Assembly: GCF_018687715.1 (NCBI RefSeq)
Contig: NC_056759.1
Coordinates: 34,376,385 to 34,440,384 of the forward strand
DNA from: Carya illinoinensis
Lineage: Eukaryota > Streptophyta > Magnoliopsida > Fagales > Juglandaceae
Length of the DNA stretch: 64,000 nucleotides
Reading direction: 5' to 3'
Shown: positions 1 to 12,121 of the stretch, piece after piece
How positions within the stretch are numbered: the first letter of the stretch is position 1
Layout: each line of letters begins with the position of its first letter
Position numbers and translations under genes: made by a program
The notes under the pieces: model-generated
Told to the model about the DNA's origin: nothing
The model's input: only the letters and a program-made list of their open reading frames with translations
Database searches by the model: none

Positions 1-1664
1 CTAACTTCTTGACACTGCACTGCAGGGAACCGAGCCTAGAAAAAAAATGGCTTGAGGACTTCACACGATCCTAAAATGTCTCTTAATGTAAAATATACAT
101 TCGGGTGGAGACTTTTACGGTGGAGAAACGCATGGTTGAAGAACAGAACATCAGGTATGGAAGTCTTACATCCGCTGTACTTTGGTTAAAGGAGCATTAC
201 CTCAAAGCCTTGTGTTATTCTAACACAAAGCTCTTTTTTTTACCTTTTCAAAGTATTTAGTTTGAATATATGTAGTGATAAGAGTTAATACACTATCCCC
301 GATCAATCCTAATTCATAGATACAGAAGAAGGGAAAAAACACTTTTACTTTATCTTATTTACCTATCAAAAGAAAAAGAGAAAAATAAAATGTCCAAACA
401 GAACTTAAAAAAATCATCATAAACACAGGATAAGAATATAAGGTGAGGAAACTAGGCCTTAATTCCCATGAACAAATTGACTGCTCAGAGAATTGGTAAT
501 AGACTGTCAAAAAGCTGGATCAGACAATTGACTGTTCAGGATTCGATATCCAGGCTTGGGCTGGAAGAAAGCATCAAGAAAATTAGCCAAACAAAGAAGC
601 ACTGATCTAACGGTAGAGCGTAAGCCACTATCCACTCAGGACTTCAATCAAACAAGGAGCCTGCAACTCACAAATTCTGAAAACAAGACAAAACTTCCAC
701 ATCTAACAGAATTTGTGGCATGCGTTCTTCGCAATTTGATTCAAGGTAGCGCGAGAACCTCTATTTTCTTCTAACGCAAACCCTCTATTTGGTCCATAGG
801 GAAAACAAATGAAAAGAAACTCAAACTAAATCCACATTTGGTGTTTCGCCTTGGGTGCCGTTTAATTCCTAAAACTCCTTAAACCATTTTAGGAGAGTAA
901 TGGAAGTTAAAATAAGTAATCGGATCACTTTGTTAGGAACCAAATGGTCCAACTCAATGGAAAATATGATGTCGCGATCTTTACTTTCTTTTACCTTTTT
1001 TCATCTTTCCCTTTTCTTTTCTTTTTTGCCTCCTCGTTCTCTTGGGAACCTAACAGAAGATAAATTTCGTATCGAGAAACTTGGAAAGCAAGGGAGGTAA
1101 CTAGAAATGCAGCGAGATATACCTGATGGCTTTCGCTGGAGCACTCTGCACGGAATGTCGCAGAGTCTATAAGCAGAGGCCAGAGTACGTTGAAAATGAT
1201 CAAAAATTCTGATTTCCACCAACAAGAGAAGAGGGGGGGCGTGGGTAAACCGGCCCATCCAGGCCCACCTAAGCAAACTCTCATTTATTTATTTATTATT
1301 ATTATTATTATTTTTTAAACAAACAAATTCATAAATAAATTAAATAATTATATGATATAAGATTTAATAAAGTGAGAGTCTCTAACAATCATTCGAAAAC
1401 AAACAAATGCAACAACAGTAAAATAGAAAAAAGGAAATCTAAAACAAAAAATGAACCAAGCTCTCATTTGTTATAAACTTATAAGGTTAAATGAATTTTA
1501 GGTGTTTTTTTTTTTATAATTTTAGTTGGGTTTTTAAGTTTTATAGTTTATTTTTATTTTTATTTTTGTTAATCTTCTCCTTAAAGTGACATGATGATTG
1601 GGTATTTTTCTAATTCTTTGAATAGATGACAATGTATTTTGACATGTGTCATCATCAGATTAAT
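1..1664. other. Left-edge region without a supported gene; possible minus-strand promoter and leader exon
   Basis: No convincing protein is seen on either strand. On the minus strand two TGGGCC site II motifs lie at 1252-1257 and 1262-1267. Downstream of them (toward lower coordinates) a potential splice donor CATCAG|GTATATC falls at 1123/1122. This is the arrangement of a housekeeping promoter with a non-coding first exon whose coding part would lie left of the window. A possible acceptor TTGCAG|GC lies near 680. The rest is AT-rich with ATT and poly(T) runs around 1280-1580. The promoter reading is inference only. Confidence 0.3.
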
Positions 1665-1867
1665 TCTTTTTTTTTTTAGAAATTTTTTTAGAAAATAATA
1701 TAAATCATTTATATAAGCAACATATACATAAAGTGCCTCTGCTAAAGCATATGTAGCAAATAAGATTACAAAGTAGAAAGGCTAGCACCATCCTTACTAA
1801 TACTACTTAAAAGAAAGTCTAGAGGATTATGCCACCATTGAATAGTATCATTCACAAAACCCGCATG

Positions 1868-2272
1868 TCATTCTAATAAATGTGTCACCTCATTACCTTG
1901 TTTACCAACATGCTGAACGTCTATAGATTGGAAAGAAGATAACAGAATCGATATCTTCCTTAGCAAAAGGCTATAACTGAACTGTTGTTCTTCATTGGAA
2001 TGAATAGCCTCCATAATAATAAGTGAATCCCCCTCAAGAATCAAATATGAAATACCTATATGATAAATCATCTGTAATCCTTGCAAGGCAACAAGAGCAT
2101 CAATGTCATCCACTGCATAAATCTCATCTTCCTTCCTAGCCATCGCCATAATCATATCCCCTTTTTCATTACGCAAAATGGCACCTACCTCATAATGGTG
2201 TAAAGAATAGAGTACAGTCCCATCGAAGTTAAGTTTCCATTTCCCACATGGAGTAGGATTCCAACTCAGCAT
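1868..2272 (-). pseudogene. LINE C-terminal RNase H-like domain, fragment
   Basis: The 134-codon stretch shows the plant RNase H (RVT_3) pattern: WKLNFDGTVL with the first acidic residue, EGDSLIIMEAI with the second, and a VQHVGKQGNEV stretch near the end. It stops at HLLE, but the same frame reads on after the stop as HAGFVNDTIQWW, so the stop is a mutation inside the domain. It is the last domain of the LINE ORF2. Confidence 0.8.
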
Positions 2273-2428
2273 GGTTACATTTTTATGGACTTATCTATAG
2301 TTTAGGACCAACTTATAATTTTCCACAGAATCAAAACAATCATCCACAATTGCATAGACTGTAAGATCTGTTTGCTGAAAAAGTTTTAGATTTCGAAACT
2401 TCCATATGACCCAAGCAATAATCAAAAA

Positions 2429-2767
2429 TCAAGTAAGGCTAGAATGATCAGATTGCTGTATCAATTCCCAAAGTACTGAGTCAAACCGTGTATGAGAGGC
2501 CAACAATACTTGAACCTTTTCGTGATATTTTTCCCAAACTGCATAAACAGCAAAACATTTGCACAATAGATGGAATACATCATCATCTATTTCATTGCAC
2601 AAAACACAAAGGCTAGAAACAATTATCGAATGTTTAAATAGATGATTATGTGTAGATAGACCATCAGTACATACTCTCCAAATAAAATTCTTAACTTTAT
2701 TTGGTAGCTGCAAATTCCACGTCTTCCAAAATGGTCTAAAGGAAGAGTCATGGGACCCAAATTCCAT
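2429..2767 (-). pseudogene. LINE zinc-binding RT-associated domain (zf-RVT), fragment
   Basis: A 112-codon stretch has the plant zf-RVT pattern: FWKTWNLQLPNKVKNFIW, then CVLCNEIDDDVFHLLCKC with paired cysteines and a histidine. It belongs to the same LINE ORF2, between RT and RNase H. It is in a frame separated from both neighbours by stops. Confidence 0.8.
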
Positions 2768-3497
2768 GGCATGTCTTAAAGTAAGAACAAGATGATAAGC
2801 TGAATTAACACTAAAAAGTTCATTTTTTGTACAATTTCATACTAACTGATCAGTACTTCAGTGTGAAAATAAAGATATTTTAAGAATCTTAGCCGCTTCA
2901 AAAGGAATAAATACATACTTGACTAGAGTTGAGTTTCACCAACCAGAAGTTGTTGAATCCAATAAGTCATTGACACATGCAGTAGCAAGTAAAGTATTGC
3001 AACTAGTGAGAACTTTCCGAGTATTAGAATATGGCATCCAATTATCTTCCTAGATATTAATCTGATCACCCGTCACAATACACCAAAAACAACTTGATTT
3101 TATTACAAGTTTTGCTTCACAAATACTACCCCAAACATAAGAAGGTTTCGATCCCAACATTGATGATAAAAAATCACAATGTGAAAAGTATTTTGCCTTA
3201 AATACTTCAACAAACATAGAGGCATTATTTTGTAGAAGGCGCCACCCTTGCTTTACCAAAAAGTGCCAAATTGAATACTTCTAAATCTCGAAAACTCAAA
3301 CCTCACAAAAATTTAGATCCACACAGATGATTCCAATTGATCCAATGAATTTTCATTTCTTGACCTCTTTATCCCCACCAAAACCTAGCAATCACACCTT
3401 CAAGGTCTTTACAAAAACCTTTAGGGAGCTTAAAATAGCTCATAGTATATGTAGAAATAGACTGTACTACAGCCTTAATGAGCACTTCACATCTAGC

Positions 3498-4716
3498 CTA
3501 AGATAAAAGTTTCTTCTTCCACCCTTGCAATTTTGTCCAAACTTTATCCTTGATATCTCTAAAAGTATAGTATTTTGATCTACCCACAAAGAACGATAGA
3601 CCAAGATACTTATTATTATGATGGACGGATTGGACACCCCAAATTTTCTTTATATAATTTTTTACCACTTCATTCATATTTCGGCTAAAAAGTAGTTCGG
3701 TCTTCTCCCTATTTAATTGTTGACCCAAGGCAGCCCGATAAATTGATAATATATTCTGAATATGCATATTTGTTGGAATAGATGCTTCACAAAAAATGAT
3801 GCTATCGTCAACAAAGAATAAGTACTAACCCAGGGTGCTTTATTGCAAACTCTAATCCCTTTAACCGGCTTTTGAGATTTAGCCTACTGTAACATGAAAG
3901 ATAACATCTCAAAACAAAGAACAATTAAGTATGGAGAGAGAGGAAAGCCTTGTCGCAGTCCACAAGAAGGTTGAATAGGTTCAAGAGGAACACCATTAAG
4001 AAAGACCTCTTAGGAAACATATGTGATACAAGCCATAATTAGATGAATGAAATTAGAGTTAAAACCCATCCTCATTAAGAGTTTTTTCAGAAAAGTCCAT
4101 TCAACTCAATCATATGCTTTGCTCTATCTATTTTAATAGACATATACCCCTTCTTTCCCCTCTTCTGTCTCTGTATAGCATCCACCGTTTCAAAAGCCAC
4201 CATGACATTATCCGTTATCATTCTCCTTGTAACAAAAGCACATTGTAGTTTAGAAATAACCACTGGTAATATCATTTTCAGTCTATTTGCAAGAACTTTA
4301 ACAATGATCTTATAGACCACATTACACAAACTAATAAGTTTATAATCCTTTGTATACTTACTTATATAAAACAAAAACAAAAAATCCTTCATATACTTGG
4401 AATGTTTTTTCTTTGGAACCAACACAAGGTAAGCAAGATTGAGATCAGGATGCAACATACAAGAATTTAGAGCTTGTAATAAAGTGGCAGTAACAGAATC
4501 ACCAACTAAGTGACAATATTTCTGATAAAATAAAGGGGGCAAGCCATCCAGACCAGGAGCTTTCAGCGGTTGCATTTGAAATAATGCCTCTTTTATCTCC
4601 ACAACAGTAAACGTACTCATTAAATCATTATTCATTAAATCAGTAATACGAGGCTGAATAGATCTCAATAAATTATCCGAATTAGAGGGATTAGAGATTT
4701 GGTAAAAAAATTTCAA
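3498..4716 (-). pseudogene. LINE reverse transcriptase, broken
   Basis: The 5' part (4716-4087) has the RT signature KAPGLDGLPPLFYQ and the NVVYKIIVKVLANRLK stretch. Around 3930-4010 the minus strand reads GLRQGFPLSPYL, the conserved block before the active site. At 3804-3809 the two catalytic aspartates survive in a FVDD box. Downstream, 3767-3498 has a QLNREKTELLFSRN stretch typical of the thumb region of LINE RT. Several stops and frame changes separate these pieces. The protein would copy LINE RNA at a nicked target, but this copy cannot encode it. Confidence 0.85.
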
Positions 4717-4915
4717 CTCAAAATTCTCATCTCAACTCAAGATTTTCATCTCATCATTACAATTTTTCCAAATTCTCACACAAAATATAATAAACAATTT
4801 AACTTTTTTAAGTTCCAATTCAACTTTTTCAAATTCCACAATAATAATAATAATTAAAAATAATATTTTAAACTTTCATCTCAATTCAAAATTCTCATCT
4901 TACTTGCCAAACTTG
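4717..4915. mobile_element. Short AT-rich non-autonomous element inside the LINE
   Basis: About 200 bp of AT-rich sequence with the motif AAATTCTCATCTCAACTC near both ends interrupts the LINE reading between the linker (AYFSDMF) and FYQISNP. Its core, with ATAAAATATAATAAA-like and AATAATAATAATTAAAAA stretches, resembles the block at 8875-9040. No clean target duplication was found, so the class (MITE or other) is open. Confidence 0.45.
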
Positions 4916-5449
4916 CCTAAGAGAACATATCTGAAAAGTATGCAGTTACCATAGATGCCATAGAAGTACTTTCATGAAAATTACCCATATTATCCTTCAA
5001 TGGCTAAATTTACTACTTTCAAAAAAATATATTCTCTGATGGACACCTTAACTTTATTATTAAACTCCTGTTTTTGACGGAGGAAAACTTTTACAGCATT
5101 AAGCTTAGGGATTACAAAATCTCAAAACTATACCCTGTTAATGGTAGTTAAAATCCCAAGTGAACTTCGTGGAAGTTGGGTAACTGAATAAAAAGAATGC
5201 TTATGAGCATATGTATATGCCTGAAGTCCATATGCAAATAATCTTACAGCCTCAAGATATCTGTCCATATTTCGTGGTGATGGCAATTAAGGAGGTTTAC
5301 TGTGTGCATGATACCAGTTCACTATGAGTAAAGAATCTGTCTCCACAATGAGAGATCATAAATGTTCCCTCATATCCTGCATGTTTTTGTAAGCCATAGT
5401 TTCCACACAATAAGAAGTGGGGCATTAGGCCAGCCAGGAGTAAAACTTG

Positions 5450-7880
5450 ATCAGTGATTCAGTGGAATGGAAAGAGGACCACCAAAAAGATAATTTTTCC
5501 CCTCCAGTCAATTTTAAAAATGATATTCTTTAAACCTTATGAGCATCACCTCTGCATCATTTTTTTTTTAATTTTCCATCAAATCAAGAGATAATGCATA
5601 GATGATGATTAATTGAATGAAAGGTTTGTAAACTAATATACTTAAAATAGATTATTATAGTTTGATTGTCACGTGAGTTTGTAGAGTCTTTTTGTAATTA
5701 AAACATTTATCTTTCTCTAGTCATGATATAGTGTAATTGGTTGGAATGATCACAACAAGGGGTTAGAGACAATTTGTGCAACAATTCCTCAGTTAGAAGT
5801 GCAACAATCAGGATCTCTAGAGACAATTTGTTGACTAGGTTTATTTTGTCACGTCCATCTTTGTGATCTCTAGACCTCTTTTTGTGATTATTCCTACCAA
5901 CTACATTATATATATTTATATAATACTCACCATGTGAATTTGTTCGCAAAAAGTGCCAATAAAGCAGATCCCAATGCTAGTTACTGATCAGTTTTGACTG
6001 TATGTTTTACCAAATTTATGAGAAAGAGGGAGACGTTGTCATGCTATACTAGCTAGCTAGCTTAATGATCAATGAAGAAGGGTAGTACTGCTCAAATTCC
6101 ATTGTACAGATGCAGAAGCAAAACCATTGAGTCAGAGTTGCACAGACAAGTTTTAACAACTCAGCTACATCTGTGATGACGTAAAAAAATCATAAACAAA
6201 CAATACTTTTTACAATATATTTCACAATCATATTTTAAAATGAGGAATAATATTGTAAAGAGCCACGCTATTCATAAATTCCACACACTACAAATAAAAA
6301 TAACATTATTTTATAAAAATATTCTCATTTTATATTATATATTATGAAAAATATTATGAAGAGTGTTCTGAGTAACTACTCATTTTAGAGTCTAAAGGAC
6401 ACGCCATTCTTGGTCCTCTGACAATCTATACGAAGAGTGTATCGTACATATACAAATTTGATGTTGATCATCGGCAGAGGTCTGAATCAGAAGAGAAGTC
6501 CAGCGTGAATCGTGGGGGTGAAAGTTAAAAAAAAAGGGAAACCAAGTTCTACAAATACTTGGAAGATAGGGAATCATATCCACCTTGGGACTCTCCCTGC
6601 CCTCCTCAAAACCAACACAAAATCCTTCACTACCCCTTATCTTTCCATCTCTCTCTCTCGCTCTCTTTAATGAAAAACTTGCGTCCAACACGCAACCCCA
6701 ACGTGCAATTTCTTACATTAATATGCTTCTGCTGCGGTGCCCCATGACTGTGTCTGTGCCCCCCTCCTGCACCATTTCCACCACTACTGTCCAATCTTCA
6801 AATGCCAATTAAAGCCATAAGTGTCGATCGACGCTCTTCGCTACCATCAATCCCTGGTCTTTCACTGCCATCAATCCTTGGTCAAAAAGTTTAAAGTCAT
6901 CAACATAAATGATGGTCATGAGAGCAAGCATTAATATAATGAGGTAGCTTGGCCCGCAGGGAATTTAATGTCTCAGACACAACATAATTGCTTTAAGTCC
7001 TACTTTTATTTGAATTCATGATGCATATGTTGTTCATTTGGTAACATACGTCAGTTGAAGGGTGAAAAAAGGGGTCTTTCATTAGGTTCTGAGAGTACTG
7101 GCAGAAACTGATCATGAAACCCATGTAATAGTGTATAGGGTAGGAAATGGAGAAAAATTGTTATTCATTTTCTCTATTTTCTACCCTATATATCCATGTA
7201 CAATGTTCAATGTGTGAATACTTTTTCATTTCAAAGCTAATACATACCAAAGTAGAAAGAACGTAGGACTATCAATATGTCATGTTAATTTCAAAGACAC
7301 AAGTTTTATACAAACCCTCAAAAAGTATAAAAATAATTGTTTTTTTTGAGTGAGAACTACGTTTTACAAAATACTTTTGTATGAAACTTCATATTTAAGA
7401 ATTATATAGGAAAAGATGGTGAGGAAGCAAGAATTTTGGCGGCAGAAAGTGTCCAACAAAGTGACCCAAGCATACGTAATATATTGGACACCCCTACTCA
7501 AACAGTTTATCAAACCGGTAAGAATAAGATACACTGGGGCCGTGTCAAATTCATGGTCAAATCTATTATCAGATCATTTCAGATCTGCAAAAACCCACTT
7601 ATCTCAGAGCCCCGTATTTACCACTCTTTGGCATGAGGTAATGCAATAGGCCGGTGCCCCTCACGCATTAGAGGGGAGAGTACTTTGGTTGACGACTTCA
7701 AGTTGTTCAAATTGTTCTCCATAGGGTTTGGGGTTATTCATGACTTGAAAATGTGAAAATCCATTAAGAATGGGGCCTAGCTGGCTTTATCTTCACAGCA
7801 AGAATTGGAAATTCTTTGATTGCTTCTGTTCTCACGTGGGTCTTTAAAGATTGCCCACTCCAAGACTCAATCTCTTTAAT
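5450..7880. other. Intergenic region, no gene seen
   Basis: AT-rich sequence with short open frames that show no family features. It holds a CTAGCTAGCTAG run near 6050 and a CT run near 6650. Nothing supports a gene. The right edge is the promoter region of the MIR164 precursor. Confidence 0.5.
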
Positions 7881-7883
7881 TTT

Positions 7884-7936
7884 TCCTCTCTCTCTCTCTC
7901 TCTCTCTCCTCTCCTCTCTCTCACTTCTATATAAAT
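7884..7936 (+). promoter_or_regulatory. CT-rich tract and TATA box of MIR164
   Basis: A (CT)n tract at about 7885-7921 is followed by CTATATAAA at about 7928-7936. The TATA box lies about 75 bases before the base of the miR164 hairpin, so transcription would start near 7960, just upstream of it. CT-rich tracts next to TATA boxes are common in plant Pol II core promoters. The distance supports a functional pairing, but no start-site data were used. Confidence 0.65.
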
Positions 7937-8008
7937 GCATGAGTTTTTTCTCACAGTTTCATGCAAAGCTCAATCATGGTCGAGAAGATACGCATGGTTA
8001 CAATGGGC

Positions 8009-8120
8009 GGGTAGCTCTTGCTGGAGAAGCAGGGCACGTGCAAGCTTTGGCTCAACTTTCATAAGTCTAGCTTGGCGTGCTTTGCACGTGCTCCCCTTCT
8101 CCAACAGGGGTTTCTCACCC
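8009..8120 (+). ncRNA. MIR164: miR164 precursor hairpin
   Basis: The exact 21-nt mature miR164 sequence is at 8022-8042, beginning TGGAGAAGCAGGG. The opposite arm holds the star strand at 8085-8105, beginning CACGTGCTCCCC. The two arms pair with the 2-nt 3' overhangs expected of Dicer-like 1 products. The stem extends outward to GGGT (8009-8012) and ACCC (8117-8120), and the loop arm is about 42 nt. miR164 directs cleavage of NAC-domain mRNAs of the CUC and NAC1 group and so acts in organ boundaries, leaf margins and root branching. A TATA box lies just upstream. The primary transcript probably continues past 8200. Open reading frames crossing this locus are not meaningful proteins. Confidence 0.96.
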
Positions 8121-8874
8121 TTTAATTTCTCCCATTCGATCTCCTTGCAGAAGCATACATTCAAGTTATTTGTTAGATCAGGTAATGGCAATTTTCTGTG
8201 TATATGATCACCACCTTAGTTCACCTTTCACCCTCCTTTCTGAACTCCATGAGCTTTTCTTTCCTGTTGGAATGCATAAGGCCTCTCCATCTCTCAAGCT
8301 GCTAGTATATAGTAAATTGTGTCAATGTGCATTTGGATTTGCTTATCTGGTACCTAAACTATTTGTCTCGCTGACATTTACATGTGGCTTCAGATATAGG
8401 AATGGGGGGAGAGAGAGATTGAGATGTGGATGAGGATTTAGCAAACCCAGGTCCATGGATGGGCTATATGTATAAGATGGCGAAGACCAACACAGCTCTG
8501 AATTTACTGTAGCCAAAGGACCATTTTTCTTTTAATCGGTACCTTAAAAGAGGACTAGAGCTTACAGATGGATTTTTTGGCAGTTTTTGCCTTCCAAGAA
8601 CTCATGAGTAAGATGTCACAATATACTTTGAAGGTGTTTTGTTTTCTGGGAAATCTGAACACCATAAGGGTGGCATTTACCTACTGAAGGGATTCAGTCA
8701 AGCTAATTTTCGACGCTTCAAAGAATTATCCATCAAATCTAAACAAATTGCAGCATTGCTCAGACTTATGAGAGAGAAGTTCTTAAAGCGGGGAGTGTGG
8801 AAGATTTCAGACTTAACAAAACTACTATTAGAAGGAAATTACAGTAATTACACAAATAAGTAACCAGTAAAAAT
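8121..8874. other. Downstream of MIR164, probable rest of the primary transcript and intergenic DNA
   Basis: No protein family features are seen in either strand. The MIR164 transcript probably ends in this stretch, but I see no decisive end signal. Confidence 0.4.
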
Positions 8875-9040
8875 TCTGTTCTCTCAAACTTAAAATTCTT
8901 ATTTTATTTTTATATAAAATATAATAAATAATTTAATTTTTTTTTAAATTTTTTAAATCTTAAAATAATAATAATATTAAAATATTTCATTTTAAAACTT
9001 AAAATTTTCTTCCCAAAATTTCCAAGTGGCAAAACCGAAC
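8875..9040. repeat. AT-rich repeat related to the insertion at 4717-4915
   Basis: The block carries ATAAAATATAATAAATAATTTAA, then poly(T), then AATAATAATAATATTAAAA, in the same order as the insertion in the LINE near 4.8 kb. Both ends have AACTTAAAATTCTT or AACTTAAAATTTTC-like stretches. It is probably a second, diverged copy of the same short element. Confidence 0.4.
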
Positions 9041-9492
9041 CTTTTGATTTAAAACGAACTGTACTGTACCTTGAATTTCAGGTCTCTCTCTCTGTGTGCC
9101 TGCCTGCTCCAGCTAAATGGGATGGTACAGAGCATATGTAAGATGAAGCAAACACACACACACGTTTAAACCTGTCCCCATATGGCAGAGTTGAGGTAAG
9201 ATAGCGAAACGTTGATGAAGCCAGTTTTGGCAGTCAAAAAGGCCGTCTTCCAATTAAGCAATAAGCTGTACTTTCACTATGCCTTCGGAAGTGGGGGGGA
9301 CTCTGCTGAGGGTTCTTGTTTTTCTTTTTTCCCTTCGATCGCATGTGTGTCTAGAGAGAGAGAGAGGAGGTAGAGATTTTTTTTTTTTTTTTTTTTGTTA
9401 AGGCAATTGGATGTTGGAAATTGGAGCACAGGAAGGGAGACAAGAAAGAAAATCACTACTGCCAAAACATGAAGATCCTTAAAATGCAAGCA

Positions 9493-9529
<37 letters not shown>

Positions 9530-10473
9530 TATATGGGAAGCTTTGAACACGCAATGCACAAATCCCACGGCTTGTAGAAATTGCCTGTAATACTCTGTGA
9601 ATTCACCTTCTACAATAGAGCCTCTCATAATTAACAGTACCAAGTTTCCAATTATTAAACAAAATATTATATTAATCGTTTTATGTGTTAAGAGGTACTG
9701 TAGGATGTGATCACTTTAGAAAGACTTAAAGGCAACTTCAAATATTTATTTAAGGGTGTGCTAGCTTGAGGCTAATCATGTTGAATGGGCCTCATTTACT
9801 CAACTTCTTTCAGTCAATTACTTAAGAAAAGGGACAAAAAAAAAAAAAAAAGGAAACCACACACTATAGAACGCCAACTGGTCCTTTGAACAATTTGGCA
9901 ACCTTAATAGAACAGAGTACTTGAAAGCTTATAAGGACATTAAACCAAGTACAGTGCATTAAATCAAGTCTCTGATTATTATTATCATATATGTTGCTTT
10001 TGCGTCTTATAGGGCAATGAAGTTTCCTGAATGGATTGCAGTATCCTAAGGACCCCCCCCCCCTTCTCTCTCTCCTTCCCTTAATTGCATTATTTTTTTG
10101 GGGGTAGATCATCAAAGAAGGAGCCTCCATTGTCAGCTTGTTATTGCATTTGCATTCGTGAGGGGGCATTGATGAAATCCAGTTCATTTTACCCAAATTC
10201 TAACCATTTATCCACCAACAAAATTTTAAACACAACCACTGCAATATGCAGCCTTTTAATTAGCTTAGTCTCAATCTATGTATTGCTGCCTATAGGGACA
10301 AAAGAGAAAAAGATGTCTCATTCATTGAGTTGTAAATTACAGTCACTAGCTCTGTTCACAAGCATCAAACAAAGGCAAGCCTGGGTAACAGAAGTGGGAA
10401 AATTGGGCAAGGTCAAAGGCACCTGGAATGGGAATGAAATCCTCGGCATCGATCGGCAGTGCGGGGGACATAC
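9041..10473. other. Intergenic region with GA microsatellites
   Basis: A (GA)n microsatellite lies at 9498-9527 and a shorter one near 9352-9366, with a T-run at 9378-9396, an A-run near 9837-9851 and a C-run near 10052-10062. No gene is supported. Confidence 0.5.
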
Positions 10474-10908
10474 CAATGTTTTGAATACTGTACCGGATGC
10501 CGTACCGGTCAAGACACTGGAACGAAATGTTTTGGTACCGGTACCGTTTTGTGTACCGTTTTGGAATAGTCGATATATAAATAAATTATATATATATAAA
10601 TATATATATTAATTATATTTCAAAATAATAATTTATATATAAATAAATTATACATAAATACATATATCTATATAAATTATAAATAGTTTAGTCTAAATTA
10701 GGGGTAAAAAATAAATTTATAATTTGAAAAAATGAAAAAAAAAAAAAAACCGAAACCGAAATACCGGCGGGTACATAGGTCGGTACAGGCCAAAATATCG
10801 GCCGGTACGGCCGGTATTTGAACCGGTACGAAATTATAAAATTTCTGTACCGATCCGGTGGCCGGTAGGAAATATACCGGCCAGTATGATACGATTTTAA
10901 AAACAATG
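10474..10908. mobile_element. CCGGTA-rich inverted-repeat element (MITE-like), copy 1
   Basis: The ends are imperfect inverted repeats: CAATGTTTTGAATACTG at 10474 and, on the opposite strand from 10908, CATTGTTTTTAAAATCG. Both arms are packed with TACCGG and CCGGTA palindromes (for example around 10490-10560 and 10755-10890), while the centre is an AT-rich TATATA stretch. The element could fold into a long hairpin. A second, decayed copy lies at 18025-18221. No transposase is present. Confidence 0.6.
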
Positions 10909-12121
10909 GATATACCTCTCAAAATTTTGGATTAACTGACCTCAAGTCCAACCATGTTAGTTGTTTCCACCAACTTAATTTGCAGGTGTGGGGCAGGCAT
11001 ATTGATCAAAGGTACATAACCATTGAAAGGGAATCATTGATAGATATAATTAATTGTTTGCCTTTGGAAATCCATCATACATGCATATGCAAAAGTAAAT
11101 TGATCATTGTTTAAGTAAAGGGCTTTTTCTTTTTCCTTTTTTTCTTTTTATGGACTGCATGTGCACCTTGCACTTCTCTAATTAATTACAGCTCACTACA
11201 AGAATTAAACCGTTTATTTGTGACTACTTATTTACTATAAAAATTATCATCTTTTATCAAAATGAATTCATTCTCGTCACGAATGGTGATTGATTTCGTC
11301 GTTAATATCTCGTCACAAATGAGCTTAAACACTATTTAACAACCGAGAACTTGTAAGAACTTGATCTCCCTCCTATGAAGAGTAGAATCTTCTTCATCAC
11401 AGCTATTATATATATATATATATATATATATATCAATGATATAATTCTAAAAACGCTAGTATTCAATTAGAAATCTTTCTATATTAATCACTTATAAAGC
11501 CCAATTTCACTCGAAAAATAATCAGCATATATATATGGGACTACCACCCATGAATACCTTTCCTTTATAACCCATCCGGCCACTCTATATAAATTATTCA
11601 CTCGATCACTACAACAATCATGATTTATTTATAAACGGGAGGAACCATTTCTTGCGTGTTAGCCATTCACCTATAGATCGAGAGAGGAGAGACATTTTCT
11701 GAGAAAGGGAGAAAACGGCAGATGAAATCCATCCATTGATCATCTTGATAGTGAAACTCCTTCACCAAACCGTACGGCCACTTCAGTTTTATACAAAACC
11801 AAACAGTGATATAAATAAAACACCATGAGCAAACTTATCTATCTACAACCACTACATAAAATTTCAAATCATAAAGTCCTAAAAGAACAAAAATAGTTAT
11901 TTACCACTTCCTACCATACCAAAGACTATACTAAGTTGAAAAGTGTTATAACTATACAAATAGATCTTACAAAAATAAATCTACAAACTGGCATGATTCT
12001 ATATAATACATTAGGTCTACTTTACAATAAAAGTAGTTTCACAATCTAATGTACCACATCAGTCTGTGGCCGGATTTACTTTTGTGAAATCCATTTGCGA
12101 CTAAAATATTTCACTGCTAAG
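10909..12121. other. Intergenic region downstream of the GDSL gene
   Basis: Contains a (TA)n microsatellite at about 11407-11433. No gene is seen. The part near 12000-12121 probably includes the 3' UTR of the minus-strand GDSL gene. Confidence 0.5.

Larger units (their letters stand above)
1665..5010 (-). mobile_element. Decayed LINE (L1-type non-LTR retrotransposon)
   Basis: Reading on the minus strand from high to low coordinates, the ORF2 domains appear in the order expected for plant L1-type LINEs: a linker before RT, reverse transcriptase, a zinc-binding RT-associated domain and a terminal RNase H. A T-run at about 1667-1677 on the plus strand fits the poly(A) tail on the element strand. 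The frame is broken by many stops and shifts, and no endonuclease was found, so the copy is 5'-truncated and dead. An AT-rich insertion at 4717-4915 separates the linker (around 4916-5010, with the AYFSDMF stretch) from the RT. Confidence 0.85.

Noticed and set aside
991..1284. Overlapping minus-strand open frames of 91-97 codons
   Set aside because: No domain or compositional sign of a protein. The sequence looks like a promoter or leader with site II motifs.
7816..8433. Several 73-118 codon open frames over the MIR164 locus
   Set aside because: They are frames across a miRNA hairpin and CT repeats. The hairpin explains the conserved sequence.
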